From the NCBI RefSeq assembly GCF_003323715.1, contig NZ_QOIN01000049.1, positions 45,003 to 109,002 of the forward strand: a stretch of 64,000 bases of DNA, in the 5' to 3' direction. The notes below the pieces were generated by a model that did not search any database, had not been told where the DNA came from, and saw nothing but the letters and a program-made list of their open reading frames with translations. How positions within the stretch are numbered: the first letter of the stretch is position 1; every line of letters starts with the position of its first letter. Shown piece after piece: positions 41,857-50,272 of the stretch. Both the position numbers and the translations under genes were made by a program. The stretch is from Streptomyces diacarni (GTDB lineage: Bacteria; Actinomycetota; Actinomycetes; Streptomycetales; Streptomycetaceae).

Positions 41857-42843
41857 ATGGCTACCGATAACCCACCCGCGACAGCGGAACCCGCGGACCC
41901 CGCGGACCCCTTGAAAGGCGCCACCCGGAAGGGCGACCGAATATTCCTCGGCCTCTCCCGGGGCTCCGGCATCACCCTCCTGGCGATCATGGCCGCGATC
42001 GCCGTCTTCCTCACCTGGCGCGCCGCACTGGCCATCAGCGCCGACGAGGCCAACTTCCTCACCGCCTTCGAGTGGGACGCCAACGCGACGCCGCCCCGCT
42101 TCGGCATCGCCGTCCTCGCCTTCGGCACCGTCGTCAGCTCGCTCATCGCGATGATCGTCGCCGTCCCCGTCGCGGTGGGCATCGCGCTGTTCATCTCGCA
42201 CTACGCGCCGCGCAAACTCGCGACCCCCCTCGGCTACGTCATCGACCTGCTGGCGGCCGTGCCCTCCATCGTCTACGGCCTGTGGGGCGCCCTCTTCCTC
42301 GTCCCGCACCTGAGCGGCCTGTACGAGTGGCTGGACGACTACCTCGGCTGGAGCGGGATCTTCTCCTACGAGGGCGGCGCCGCGCGCTCCCTGTTCACGG
42401 CCGGCATCCTGCTCGCGATCATGATCCTGCCGATCATCACCAACGTCTCCCGCGAGGTCTTCCGGCAGGCGCCCACGATGCACGAGGAGGCCGCTCTCGC
42501 CCTGGGCGCGACCCGGTGGGAGGTCATCCGCATGTCGGTACTGCCCTTCGGCCGCTCCGGCGTCATCAGCGCCTCCATGCTCGGTCTCGGCCGCGCACTG
42601 GGCGAGACGATGGCCGTCGCCACGGTCCTCTCGCCCAGCTTCCTCATCCACGCCAGCCTGCTCCAGCCCGGCGGCGGCACGTTCGCACAGAACATCGCCG
42701 CGGGCTTCAAGGAGGCCGGTGCCACGGGGCGGGACGCGCTGATCGCCTCGGGCCTCGTCCTGTTCGTCATCACCCTGCTGGTCAACGGCGCGGCCCGGCT
42801 GATCATCGCGCGCCGCAAGGAGTACTCGGGAGCGAACGCATGA
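41857..42843 (+). CDS. pstC: phosphate ABC transporter permease PstC
   Basis: 328 residues with six transmembrane segments. The permease loop with EAA motif reads MHEEAALALGATRWEVIRMS. Other landmarks are VPVAVGIALFISHYAP, PSIVYGLWGALFLVP and GLGRALGETMAVATVLSP. It forms the channel with PstA in the cytoplasmic membrane. The stop overlaps the pstA start (ATGA). Confidence 0.95.
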   Translation: MATDNPPATAEPADPADPLKGATRKGDRIFLGLSRGSGITLLAIMAAIAVFLTWRAALAISADEANFLTAFEWDANATPPRFGIAVLAFGTVVSSLIAMIVAVPVAVGIALFISHYAPRKLATPLGYVIDLLAAVPSIVYGLWGALFLVPHLSGLYEWLDDYLGWSGIFSYEGGAARSLFTAGILLAIMILPIITNVSREVFRQAPTMHEEAALALGATRWEVIRMSVLPFGRSGVISASMLGLGRALGETMAVATVLSPSFLIHASLLQPGGGTFAQNIAAGFKEAGATGRDALIASGLVLFVITLLVNGAARLIIARRKEYSGANA

Positions 42844-43913
42844 GCCAGACCGTCATGGCCGACGCCGCCCCCGTCGACGCCTCGGCCCCCACCGCCTCCC
42901 TGCACCGGCCCCGGCTGCCGCGCTGGGCCCCGCTCGGCCTGGCCGCCGTCGCCGCCGCGCTGGGCACCGGCATCGGACTGGTGGCCGGGCTGGACAGCCG
43001 CATCCAGTGGGGCCTGATCGCCGCCCTGCTCTACGTGGGTCTGACCGCCGTCCTCGCCGGAGCCGTCGAAGGCACCCGGCAGGCCAAGGACCGGCTGGCC
43101 ACCAGCTTCATCTGGGTCTGCTTCCTGCTGGCCGTCCTCCCGCTGGCCTCCCTCATCTGGGAGACGGTGGCGCGGGGCGTCAAGGTGCTCGACGGGTACT
43201 TCCTGACGCACTCCATGAACGGCGTCATCACCATGGAGGCGGGCGGCGGGATCTACCACGCGCTGATCGGCACCCTCCAACAGGTCGGCCTCGCCACGCT
43301 GATCGCCGCGCCCGTCGGACTGCTGACCGCGATCTACCTCGTCGAGTACGGCACCGGGCGGCTCGCCAAGGCCGTCACCTTCTTCGTGGACGTGATGACC
43401 GGCATCCCCTCCATCGTCGCCGGCCTGTTCATCCTCTCCTTCTGGATCATCATCCTCGACTTCGGCTACTCCGGATTCGCCGGCGCCATGTCGCTGGCCA
43501 TCCTGATGATGCCGATCGTCGTGCGCTCGACGGAGGAGATGCTCAAGCTGGTCCCCAATGAGCTGCGCGAGGCGTCGCTGGCGCTCGGCGTACCGAAGTG
43601 GCGGACCATCCTCAAGGTCGTCCTGCCGACCGCGATCGGCGGCATCACCACCGGCATCATGCTGGCCGTCGCCCGCATCGCCGGCGAGTCGGCCCCCATC
43701 CTGCTGCTGGTCTTCGGCTCGGCCTCGATCAACGGCAACCCCTTCGAAGGCGCCCAGTCGTCCCTGCCGTACTACGTCTACGAGCAGTGGGCCAACGGCA
43801 ACGAGCCCTCCTACGACCGCGCCTGGGCGGCCGCCCTCGTGCTGATCGCCTTCGTCATGATCCTCAACCTGGTCGCCCGCGGCATCGCCCGCTGGAAGGC
43901 CCCCAAGCACTAA
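42840..43913 (+). CDS. pstA: phosphate ABC transporter permease PstA
   Basis: 357 residues. It has an N-terminal extension of about 80 residues with two extra spans (WAPLGLAAVAAALGTGIGLV; WGLIAALLYVGLTAVLAGAV), then the PstA core with FFVDVMTGIPSIVAGLFILS, the EAA loop LREASLALGVPKWRTILKVV and AVARIAGESAPILLLVFGSA. ATGA overlap with pstC indicates coupled translation. The pstB start follows after about 13 bases. Confidence 0.95.
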   Translation: MSQTVMADAAPVDASAPTASLHRPRLPRWAPLGLAAVAAALGTGIGLVAGLDSRIQWGLIAALLYVGLTAVLAGAVEGTRQAKDRLATSFIWVCFLLAVLPLASLIWETVARGVKVLDGYFLTHSMNGVITMEAGGGIYHALIGTLQQVGLATLIAAPVGLLTAIYLVEYGTGRLAKAVTFFVDVMTGIPSIVAGLFILSFWIIILDFGYSGFAGAMSLAILMMPIVVRSTEEMLKLVPNELREASLALGVPKWRTILKVVLPTAIGGITTGIMLAVARIAGESAPILLLVFGSASINGNPFEGAQSSLPYYVYEQWANGNEPSYDRAWAAALVLIAFVMILNLVARGIARWKAPKH

Positions 43914-43926
43914 GGGAGTGATCCCC

Positions 43927-44703
43927 GTGGCCAAGCGCATCGACGTCAGCGGCCTTTCCGCCTACTACGGCAGCTTCCGCGCCATCGACGACATCTCCAT
44001 GACCGTCGAGCCGCGCTCCGTCACCGCCTTCATCGGCCCCTCGGGCTGCGGCAAGTCCACCTTCCTGCGCACCCTCAACCGCATGCACGAGGTCACCCCC
44101 GGCGGGCGGGTCGAGGGCAAGGTGATGCTCGACGACGAGGACCTGTACGGCACCGGCGTCGACCCGGTCTCCGTGCGCCGCACCATCGGCATGGTCTTCC
44201 AGCGGCCCAACCCGTTCCCGACGATGTCCATCTACGACAACGTGGCGGCGGGCCTGCGGCTCAACGGCGACCACAAGAAGAGCGAACTCGACGGGATCGT
44301 CGAGAAGTCCCTCAGGGGCGCCAACCTGTGGAACGAGGTCAAGGACCGGCTGAACCGGCCGGGATCCGGCCTCTCCGGCGGCCAGCAGCAGCGGCTGTGC
44401 ATCGCGCGGGCCATCGCCGTCGAACCGCAGGTGCTGCTGATGGACGAGCCCTGCTCGGCCCTCGACCCGATCTCCACCCTCGCCATCGAGGACCTGATCG
44501 GGGAGCTCACGTCCCGGTTCACCATCGTGATCGTCACGCACAACATGCAGCAGGCGGCGCGGGTCTCCGACCGCACCGCCTTCTTCAACCTCGCCGAGGT
44601 GGGCGCCCCGGGCAAGCTCGTCGAGATCGACGACACCGAGCGCATCTTCTCCAACCCGTCCGTCCAGGCCACCGAGGACTACATCTCAGGACGCTTCGGA
44701 TAG
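43927..44703 (+). CDS. pstB: phosphate ABC transporter ATPase PstB
   Basis: 258 residues. Walker A is IGPSGCGKSTFLRTLNRMHE, signature LSGGQQQRLCIARAIAVEPQ, Walker B LLMDEPCSALDPISTLAIED, and H-loop VTHNMQQAARVSDR. The start is the GTG of VAKRIDVSGL (43927), with GGGAG eight bases upstream. The GTG at 43918 is an alternative. It supplies ATP hydrolysis for phosphate import and is the last gene of pstSCAB. Confidence 0.95.
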   Translation: MAKRIDVSGLSAYYGSFRAIDDISMTVEPRSVTAFIGPSGCGKSTFLRTLNRMHEVTPGGRVEGKVMLDDEDLYGTGVDPVSVRRTIGMVFQRPNPFPTMSIYDNVAAGLRLNGDHKKSELDGIVEKSLRGANLWNEVKDRLNRPGSGLSGGQQQRLCIARAIAVEPQVLLMDEPCSALDPISTLAIEDLIGELTSRFTIVIVTHNMQQAARVSDRTAFFNLAEVGAPGKLVEIDDTERIFSNPSVQATEDYISGRFG

Positions 44704-44725
44704 CCGCTCCGGCGGCCCCCCGACG

Positions 44726-44765
44726 GCCCGCGGTGCTGCATGGCGGTGCCACCGCGGGCTTTTTC
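44726..44765 (+). terminator. pst operon terminator
   Basis: Arms GCCCGCGGTG and CACCGCGGGC are followed by TTTTTCC, a classic intrinsic terminator 22 bases after pstB. Confidence 0.9.
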
Positions 44766-44825
44766 CTTCCCCGGTGTCCGGCCTCCTGTGCCCTGTGTCC
44801 GGTGTCGTGTTGCCTCGGACAGACT

Positions 44826-44869
44826 CCGGCGCCCTGCCCCCTCCGGTGTCGGAGAGGGCAGGGCGCCGG
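44826..44869. terminator. bidirectional hairpin between pstB and pit
   Basis: Arms CCGGCGCCCTGCCC and GGGCAGGGCGCCGG carry an inner stem CTCCG/CGGAG capped by GTGT. It lies between the pst operon and the convergent pit gene. Confidence 0.85.
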
Positions 44870-44957
44870 GGTTCAGCCGGGGGAGGGACGTGGCAGGGGG
44901 CAACCGAGCCCCGTCAGGCATGCGGCCGGGCCGCGCCAGGGGCTCGGCCGGGCCGCG

Positions 44958-45953
44958 TCAGCCGAAGACGAGTTTGACCGCCCAGAAGATCAGCGCGGCG
45001 ACGACGGCGGCCGCCGGCATGGTGATGAACCAGCCCATGATGATGTTCTTCGCGACCCCCCAGCGCACCGCGCTGACCCTCTTCGTCGCACCGACACCCA
45101 TGATCGCCGAGGTGATCACGTGCGTGGTCGAGATGGGCGCGTGGAACATGAAGGACGCGCTGTACATGACGGACGCCGCGGTGGTCTCCGCGGCGAACCC
45201 CTGCGGCGGGTCCAGCTCGATGATCCGCCGCCCCAGCGTCCGCATGATGCGCCAGCCGCCCGCGTAGGTGCCAAGAGACAGCATGGCGGCGCAGACGATC
45301 TTGACCCAGACGGGGATCTCGTTGTGCTGCTGCACGTCGGCGATGGTCAGCGCCATGACGACGACGCCCATCGTCTTCTGCGCGTCCTGGAGGCCGTGCC
45401 CGAGCGCCATGCCCGCCGCCGAAACGGTCTGCGCGATACGGAAACCGCGCTTGGCCCGGTGGGGGTTGGACTTGCGGAAGAGCCACAGGATGACGCACAT
45501 CACCAGATAGCCCAGGACCAGGCCGACGATGGGCGAGAGGAACATCGGCAGGACGATCTTCTCGACCACCCCGGACCAGTAGACGGCGATCCCACCGGCC
45601 AGCGCCGCCCCGACCATGCCGCCGAACAGCGCGTGGCTGGAGGAGGAGGGGAGGCCGAAATACCAGGTGACCAGGTTCCAGGCGATGGCACCGACGAGCG
45701 CGGCGAACAGGATGCCCATGCCGCTCTCGCCGTGCGGGGTCTGGATCAGTCCCTCACTGACGGTCTTGGCGACTCCGCTGCCGAGGAAGGCGCCCGCGAG
45801 GTTCATCACCGCGGCCATGGCCAGCGCCGCGCGCGGGGTGAGCGCCCGGGTGGAGACCGACGTCGCGATGGCGTTCGCGGAGTCGTGGAAGCCGTTCGTG
45901 TACGTGAATCCGAGCGCGACACCGACGGTCACGATCAGCGCGAAGGTGTCCAC
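44958..45953 (-). CDS. pit: low-affinity phosphate transporter Pit
   Basis: 331 residues and about ten transmembrane spans. The Pit duplicated signature GFTYTNGFHDSANAIATSVS is at the start, with the second copy partly in GHGLQDAQKTMGVVVMALTI. It also has WYFGLPSSSSHALFGGMVGA and FHAPISTTHVITSAI. Pit symports phosphate (as metal phosphate) with protons. The gene starts 6 bases after the PhoU-like gene ends, and they are likely co-transcribed. Confidence 0.93.
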   Translation of the reverse strand: MDTFALIVTVGVALGFTYTNGFHDSANAIATSVSTRALTPRAALAMAAVMNLAGAFLGSGVAKTVSEGLIQTPHGESGMGILFAALVGAIAWNLVTWYFGLPSSSSHALFGGMVGAALAGGIAVYWSGVVEKIVLPMFLSPIVGLVLGYLVMCVILWLFRKSNPHRAKRGFRIAQTVSAAGMALGHGLQDAQKTMGVVVMALTIADVQQHNEIPVWVKIVCAAMLSLGTYAGGWRIMRTLGRRIIELDPPQGFAAETTAASVMYSASFMFHAPISTTHVITSAIMGVGATKRVSAVRWGVAKNIIMGWFITMPAAAVVAALIFWAVKLVFG

Positions 45954-45959
45954 GGAGCG

Positions 45960-46580
45960 TCAGGACTCCTTGACCGCGATGGTCTCGACGGTGTTGGCCA
46001 CATGCTCGAAGGCGTCCGCCGCCTCCTCGAGCACGTCCACGACCTGCTTGAGCTTCATGACCTCGATCGCGTCGTACTTGCCGTTGAACAGGTGGGCGAG
46101 CAGCTTGCGGTGGATCTGGTCGGCCTGGTTCTCCAGCCGGTTGACCTCGATCCAGTACTCGGTGAGGTTGTCCATGGTCCGCAGATTCGGCATGGCCTCG
46201 GCCGTCAGTTCGGCAGCCCGCGACAGCACCTCGATCTGCTGTTCGACTCCCTTGGGCAACTCCTCGATCTGGTAGAGGACGACGAGGTCGACGGCCTCCT
46301 CCATGAAGTCCATGATGTCGTCGAGGGAGGAGGCCAGGTTGTAGATGTCCTCGCGGTCGAACGGGGTGATGAAGGAGGAGTTGAGCTGGTGGAAGATCGC
46401 GTGCGTCGCGTCGTCCCCGGCGTGCTCCGCGGCGCGCATCCGCTCGCCGAGCTCGGTTCGCGCGGAGGAATCCGCCCCGAGCAGTTCCATGAGGAGTTTC
46501 GAGCCGGTCACGATGTTGTCCGCGGAGGCCGCGAACATGTCGTAGAAGCTCGTCTCCCTGGGGGTCAGACGAAAGCGCAC
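45960..46580 (-). CDS. PhoU-like DUF47 protein
   Basis: 206 residues of all-alpha PhoU/DUF47 fold: YDMFAASADNIVTGSKLLME, HAGDDATHAIFHQLNSSFIT, PFDREDIYNLASSLDDIMDF. The conserved acidic D/E patches that bind metal in PhoU are visible in DDIMDFMEEAVDL. It usually accompanies Pit and modulates its activity. The GTG start with GAGGA upstream lies in the divergent region shared with csoR. Confidence 0.9.
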   Translation of the reverse strand: MRFRLTPRETSFYDMFAASADNIVTGSKLLMELLGADSSARTELGERMRAAEHAGDDATHAIFHQLNSSFITPFDREDIYNLASSLDDIMDFMEEAVDLVVLYQIEELPKGVEQQIEVLSRAAELTAEAMPNLRTMDNLTEYWIEVNRLENQADQIHRKLLAHLFNGKYDAIEVMKLKQVVDVLEEAADAFEHVANTVETIAVKES

Positions 46581-46715
46581 TGGGGGTCCTCGGATGCCTC
46601 GATGACGGTCTCGTTGATGCTAGGCGCATCATCCGGCCACAGCGAACCGGCGTCCCCCCAGTGTCACCCATGTCAGCCCGCGCGTTGAAGCGGGCTCGGA
46701 GAAGTCCGGTATCCT

Positions 46716-46732
46716 ATACCCACGAGGGGTAT
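46716..46732. promoter_or_regulatory. CsoR-type operator
   Basis: ATACCC-ACGAG-GGGTAT, an inverted repeat with the G-tract typical of CsoR/RcnR sites, lies about 55 bases before the csoR start. Direct GGTATC repeats flank it. Confidence 0.75.
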
Positions 46733-46787
46733 CAAAACCCCGGTGCCACGGCCCCCGCCCGCCCCTCACCACCACCTGGAGGACCGC

Positions 46788-47159
46788 ATGACGCCGCCGC
46801 CACAGCCCATCCCCGAGACACCGGACACTGTGGCCGAAGCCACCTCCCAGTGCTGCTCCGCGCACGCGGCCACCGGGGAGCACGGCTACACGAAGAACAA
46901 GGAAGCTCACGTCAAGCGACTGCGCCGCATCGAGGGCCAGATCCGGGGCCTCCAGCGGATGGTCGACGAGGACGTCTACTGCATCGACATACTCACGCAG
47001 GTCTCCGCCTCCACGAAGGCCCTCCAGTCCTTCGCCCTCCAACTCCTCGAAGAGCACCTGCGGCACTGCGTGGCCCACGCGGCACAGGACGGCGGCGCCG
47101 AGATGGACGCCAAGGTCGAAGAGGCCACCGCCGCCATCGCCCGCCTCCTGCGCACCTGA
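46788..47159 (+). CDS. csoR: CsoR-family copper-sensing repressor
   Basis: 123 residues. The DUF156/CsoR fold includes HVKRLRRIEGQIRGLQRMVD, the first ligand Cys in VYCIDILTQVSAST and the His-Cys pair in EEHLRHCVAHA, matching the Cys-His-Cys Cu(I) site. An N-terminal extension of about 40 residues carries a CC pair (SQCCSAH). In Streptomyces CsoR represses copper efflux and chaperone genes. None is adjacent, so its targets are likely elsewhere besides its own promoter. Confidence 0.88.
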   Translation: MTPPPQPIPETPDTVAEATSQCCSAHAATGEHGYTKNKEAHVKRLRRIEGQIRGLQRMVDEDVYCIDILTQVSASTKALQSFALQLLEEHLRHCVAHAAQDGGAEMDAKVEEATAAIARLLRT

Positions 47160-47207
47160 ACCCCGCGTAGGGCCACGGCCCACCCGGGCGCTGCTTTCGG
47201 CCGGGTC

Positions 47208-47438
47208 CTACCGGGTCGGGCCGGGGGCCTCGTCCAGCTCACCGGCGGCGCGGCGGAGCACCTCGTCGATACGGGCCCGGCTGAGGGGTCCCTCCGCGGC
47301 GGAGGCGGCGATCATCAGCTCTCCGCACAGCTCGATCTCGGCGAGGGCCGCGTGGTCCTGGTGATCCTGCGTCAGCGCGCGCCGCCGGCAGCGGCTCCCG
47401 CGGCCGTCACCTCCGTTGTCACGCTTCGGTACAGGCAC
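47208..47438 (-). CDS. small conserved protein of about 76 residues
   Basis: From the GTG start MPVPKRDNGGDGRG it has a basic N-terminus and then the pattern AEIELCGELMIAASAAEGPL, followed by RIDEVLRRAA. This resembles a small helical Streptomyces family seen in many genomes. GGGAGG precedes the GTG. Function unknown. It is convergent with csoR. Confidence 0.65.
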   Translation of the reverse strand: MPVPKRDNGGDGRGSRCRRRALTQDHQDHAALAEIELCGELMIAASAAEGPLSRARIDEVLRRAAGELDEAPGPTR

Positions 47439-47575
47439 ACGTATCACCTCCCGTGCTCCACGGATCCACCGGGCGGGAACGCCACGGCCGGGCCGGGGGC
47501 CCGGCTTCCCAGCGTAGGGAGTACCACACCGTCCGCGCATGGCACTTCCGAACCATTTACCGGATCAACGCCCGG

Positions 47576-48472
47576 TCACCCAGCCGCGATCTTCCCCGCC
47601 CAGATGTCGCCGGCCTCGGGCATCGCGATCCGGGCCTCGACCCCGAAGTCGCCCAGCCGGGTCGTCGACGAGACGGTCAGGTCCATGTCCGGCGGAACGG
47701 ACGGCTCCGCGCTGCCGGTGGGGCCCGCTCCGACGGGATCCCTGCCGGTGGCTTCCGTGGTGAAGGAGAACCGGTGCTGCACCTTCCGCAGCCGGCCCTG
47801 GGCGTCCAGATAGGCGTCGAACGGCACCGTACGGCCCGCGAACCCCTTCTCCGCCGCCCGCAACCGGTGCCGGGCCCGCGGCGGCGCCGCATCGGCCGCG
47901 CGTTCGATGTCGACCACACCGCTGTAGTGCCACACCCGCTCGCCGTCCAACGCGGTGGCCCCCTCGAAAGCGATGCGCCGGGCGCCCCTCAGCAACTGAG
48001 CCGCGGTGATCGGGTCCGTCGCCCCGCCCGTCACCAGGTTCCCGTCCGGCAGCCCCGCGGTCGCCACCCGCACCCACTTGTCGGCCGGCACACCCGCGCG
48101 GTTCTTCATGTACAGCGCATCCGGAGTGATCAACTCGGTGACGGGCCTGCGCTCCCCGGGCCGCGCCCCGTCCGCGCCGGGCGGCAGCGTCACCCGCAGC
48201 CTCCCGGTGGCACGGGACAGATCGAAGAGGCCCGACCCCTCGATGGTGACGCGCGTACCGCCGCTGGCCATCTCCATGGCCGTCCACACCCGCGCCGAAC
48301 CGGCCCGCGTGAGGGCTTCGGCCGCCCTGACCACGGCGGCTCCGCCAGGGCCCGAGGGGCGCGCCGCCGTGGGAGGACCGTCCGTGGCGACCGCACCGTC
48401 CCCGGAACATCCCGTGAGCGCCACGGCGGCGAATGCGGTGCTCACCGCCGCCACCAGTACGGGAGAGCGCAC
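47576..48472 (-). CDS. exported lipoprotein (LppX/LprG-like lipid-carrier type)
   Basis: About 298 residues from the GTG start MRSPVLVAAVSTAFAAVALT, with lipobox ALTGC. The exported domain is a beta-sheet cup: WTAMEMASGGTRVTIEGSGL, ITPDALYMKNRAGVPADKWV and FDAYLDAQGRLRKVQHRFSF, the layout of LppX/LprG-type or DUF-LpqH lipid carriers. No ribosome site precedes this GTG. Longer starts at 48586 and 48655 (the latter with GAGAGG) would add a basic Arg/Gly-rich N-terminus, atypical for a lipoprotein. Confidence 0.72.
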   Translation of the reverse strand: MRSPVLVAAVSTAFAAVALTGCSGDGAVATDGPPTAARPSGPGGAAVVRAAEALTRAGSARVWTAMEMASGGTRVTIEGSGLFDLSRATGRLRVTLPPGADGARPGERRPVTELITPDALYMKNRAGVPADKWVRVATAGLPDGNLVTGGATDPITAAQLLRGARRIAFEGATALDGERVWHYSGVVDIERAADAAPPRARHRLRAAEKGFAGRTVPFDAYLDAQGRLRKVQHRFSFTTEATGRDPVGAGPTGSAEPSVPPDMDLTVSSTTRLGDFGVEARIAMPEAGDIWAGKIAAG

Positions 48473-48775
48473 CGCGTCGCCACGCGCGAGCCGCCCCGGG
48501 CGTGCGGCCCGCCCCTGCCGCCGCCCCGGCCCGCCCGTGCGCCCTCCGCGCGCCGTGCGCGCCCTGCACGCCGCCGTGCGCGCCATGAGCCGCGTCAGCC
48601 CTGTCCGCCCCGGCCATCCCGGCTGTCCCAGCCGCCCCCGTCGCCGCACTGTCATCCCGCCGACCTCTCGTTCCCGGTCGCTGCCGTACCGGTCGCGGGC
48701 CGGTCCGGATCCGTCGGTTCATCGGGGGCAACGAGGCCCTGGGAGCGGCCGTCACGGCCCCAGTACGGTGGTCAC
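48473..48775. other. 303-bp region upstream of the lipoprotein gene
   Basis: GC-rich, Arg/Pro-coding in several frames. It may contain part of the lipoprotein gene if an upstream start is used. It also holds the promoter space of the divergent Cys-motif ORF. No separate gene was seen. Confidence 0.45.
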
Positions 48776-49246
48776 GTGCGAGAGCGAGCCCCCGAACACC
48801 AGCCGGACCGTCTCCCCGCGCCCCGACCTGGGGTCGAATCCGACGGTCCCGGGTCCGGACGGGTCGTCCCGCCGAGGGGCGCGGCCGGGACCGCACCCGC
48901 GGCCGGGACCGCACCCGCGGCCGGAGCCGCACGCACAGGCGGAGCCTCGCCCGTGGACGAAGGCACACATCCGGACGGCGGCGCGGCCGTGGGCGGGGGC
49001 GCACTTTCAAACGACCGTCCGGCCGTGGACGAAGCCGCCCGTCTGGACGGAGCCGCCGCGCACGTCACGGCGCTGCACGAACGGGGAGCGTTCTGCTCCG
49101 CCTCGTGCGCCTGCGGCTGGCGCGGCGCGGCGCGCCGCGCCCGCGACCGGGCCCGCGCGGACGCCCTCGCACACCAGGACGCACACCGAGACCCCGCCCC
49201 GCACACGGCAGCGCCCCCGCCGGGCGGACCGGCGGGGGCGCTGTAA
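48776..49246 (+). CDS. hypothetical protein with C-terminal Cys motif
   Basis: 156 residues from a GTG. The N-terminal 90 or so are low-complexity (Ala/Gly/Pro, with a repeated GTAPAA unit). The C-terminus has HERGAFCSASCACGWRGAAR followed by a basic helix, RARDRARADALAHQD. The three clustered Cys look like a degenerate zinc or structural motif seen in a small Streptomyces family. The ribosome site is weak. Confidence 0.5.
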   Translation: MRERAPEHQPDRLPAPRPGVESDGPGSGRVVPPRGAAGTAPAAGTAPAAGAARTGGASPVDEGTHPDGGAAVGGGALSNDRPAVDEAARLDGAAAHVTALHERGAFCSASCACGWRGAARRARDRARADALAHQDAHRDPAPHTAAPPPGGPAGAL

Positions 49247-49291
49247 GCCGACCCTCGGGGACGGGGAAGGGGAGCCGCCAGGGACAGGTGC

Positions 49292-50008
49292 TCAGGCCGC
49301 CAGGTCGCGGCCCGAGCTGCGGCGCGCGGTGGCACCCTCCCGGTGCTCGGCGGGCCGGCCGTCGTCCTCCGCGGACGTCCGCGCGGCCGCGCCGCCCGCC
49401 CACAGGAGCGTCTCGATCCTGGCGTTGCCCGCGACGAGCCGCACCAGCGGGGTCAGCGCCCACATGGCGACCGGGGCGAGCAGCAGGGCGACGGCGGTGC
49501 CCAGGGCGAGGCCGCCGATGACGTCGGTGGGGTAGTGCACCCCCATGTAGACGCGGCAGAAGCCCTCCAGCACGGCGAGGGCGATGGCGACGAGTCCCGG
49601 CTTGCGCTGGACCATGAAGATGCCGACGGCGATGGCCATGGTGAGCGTCGCGTGGTCGCTCACGAACGAGAAGTCGGTCTTGCCCTGGACCAGGACCTCC
49701 ACGCCCTGATGGTCCAGGAAGGGCCGGGGTCGCTCGACGAAGCCGCGGATGGGGATGTTGACGGCCAGCGCGACGAGGGCCGCCACGGGCGCCCAGACGA
49801 GCCCGGCGAAGCCGCTGAGGGCCTCCTCCCGGCTCTCGCGCCTGCGGGTGACGCCCCACCAGGCCCACAGGGCCAGGGCGACGAGCCCCACGGCGATGCC
49901 GTACTCCCCGACGTACTCCATGATCCGGTCGGCCCACGTGGGTGCGTCTTTGGCCAGGCCGTTGATGTCGTAGAGAAGTTCGACATCGGGGTTGTCCCAG
50001 AGTGCCAT
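49292..50008 (-). CDS. PAP2-family membrane phosphatase
   Basis: 238 residues with five or six spans. The phosphatase signature comprises FVERPRPFL (motif 1, RPRP), FSFVSDHATLTMAIAV (motif 2, SxHA) and CRVYMGVHYPTDVIGG (motif 3, H-x-x-x-D). Such enzymes act on lipid pyrophosphates such as undecaprenyl-PP or on phosphatidic acid at the outer face of the membrane. The start MALWDNPDVE is preferred; a GTG 18 bases upstream is possible. The C-terminal tail is charged. Confidence 0.88.
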   Translation of the reverse strand: MALWDNPDVELLYDINGLAKDAPTWADRIMEYVGEYGIAVGLVALALWAWWGVTRRRESREEALSGFAGLVWAPVAALVALAVNIPIRGFVERPRPFLDHQGVEVLVQGKTDFSFVSDHATLTMAIAVGIFMVQRKPGLVAIALAVLEGFCRVYMGVHYPTDVIGGLALGTAVALLLAPVAMWALTPLVRLVAGNARIETLLWAGGAAARTSAEDDGRPAEHREGATARRSSGRDLAA

Positions 50009-50272
50009 CGCGGTGCGGCCCCTCACTTCGGCTGTGTGCTCATGGCTGGATCTGCGCTGACGACCCCCCGTGGTCGCGGTGCGGAAGTCCCGTTCCGCGG
50101 AGAAAAACGCGCTGCGGCAGGCGAACCGTTCCGTACGTACCGAACGATCACCAGGACGTTACCCAAGGGTGACCCATAGACGCAGCTCAGGACCTATGCC
50201 TCACGGATTGTTGACGTAATCCCTGCTCTGCGTACACAACCGTGCGCCCCGGCTGTGCGCACGCGGCGCCGC

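Noticed and set aside
46788..47540. A copper efflux operon around csoR
   Set aside because: The neighbouring ORFs have no CXXC metal chaperone or P-type ATPase features.
47453..48775. Extended N-terminus of the plus-strand Cys-motif ORF
   Set aside because: The upstream part lies antisense to the lipoprotein gene and is Arg/Pro-rich shadow sequence; a GTG at 48776 begins the plausible part.
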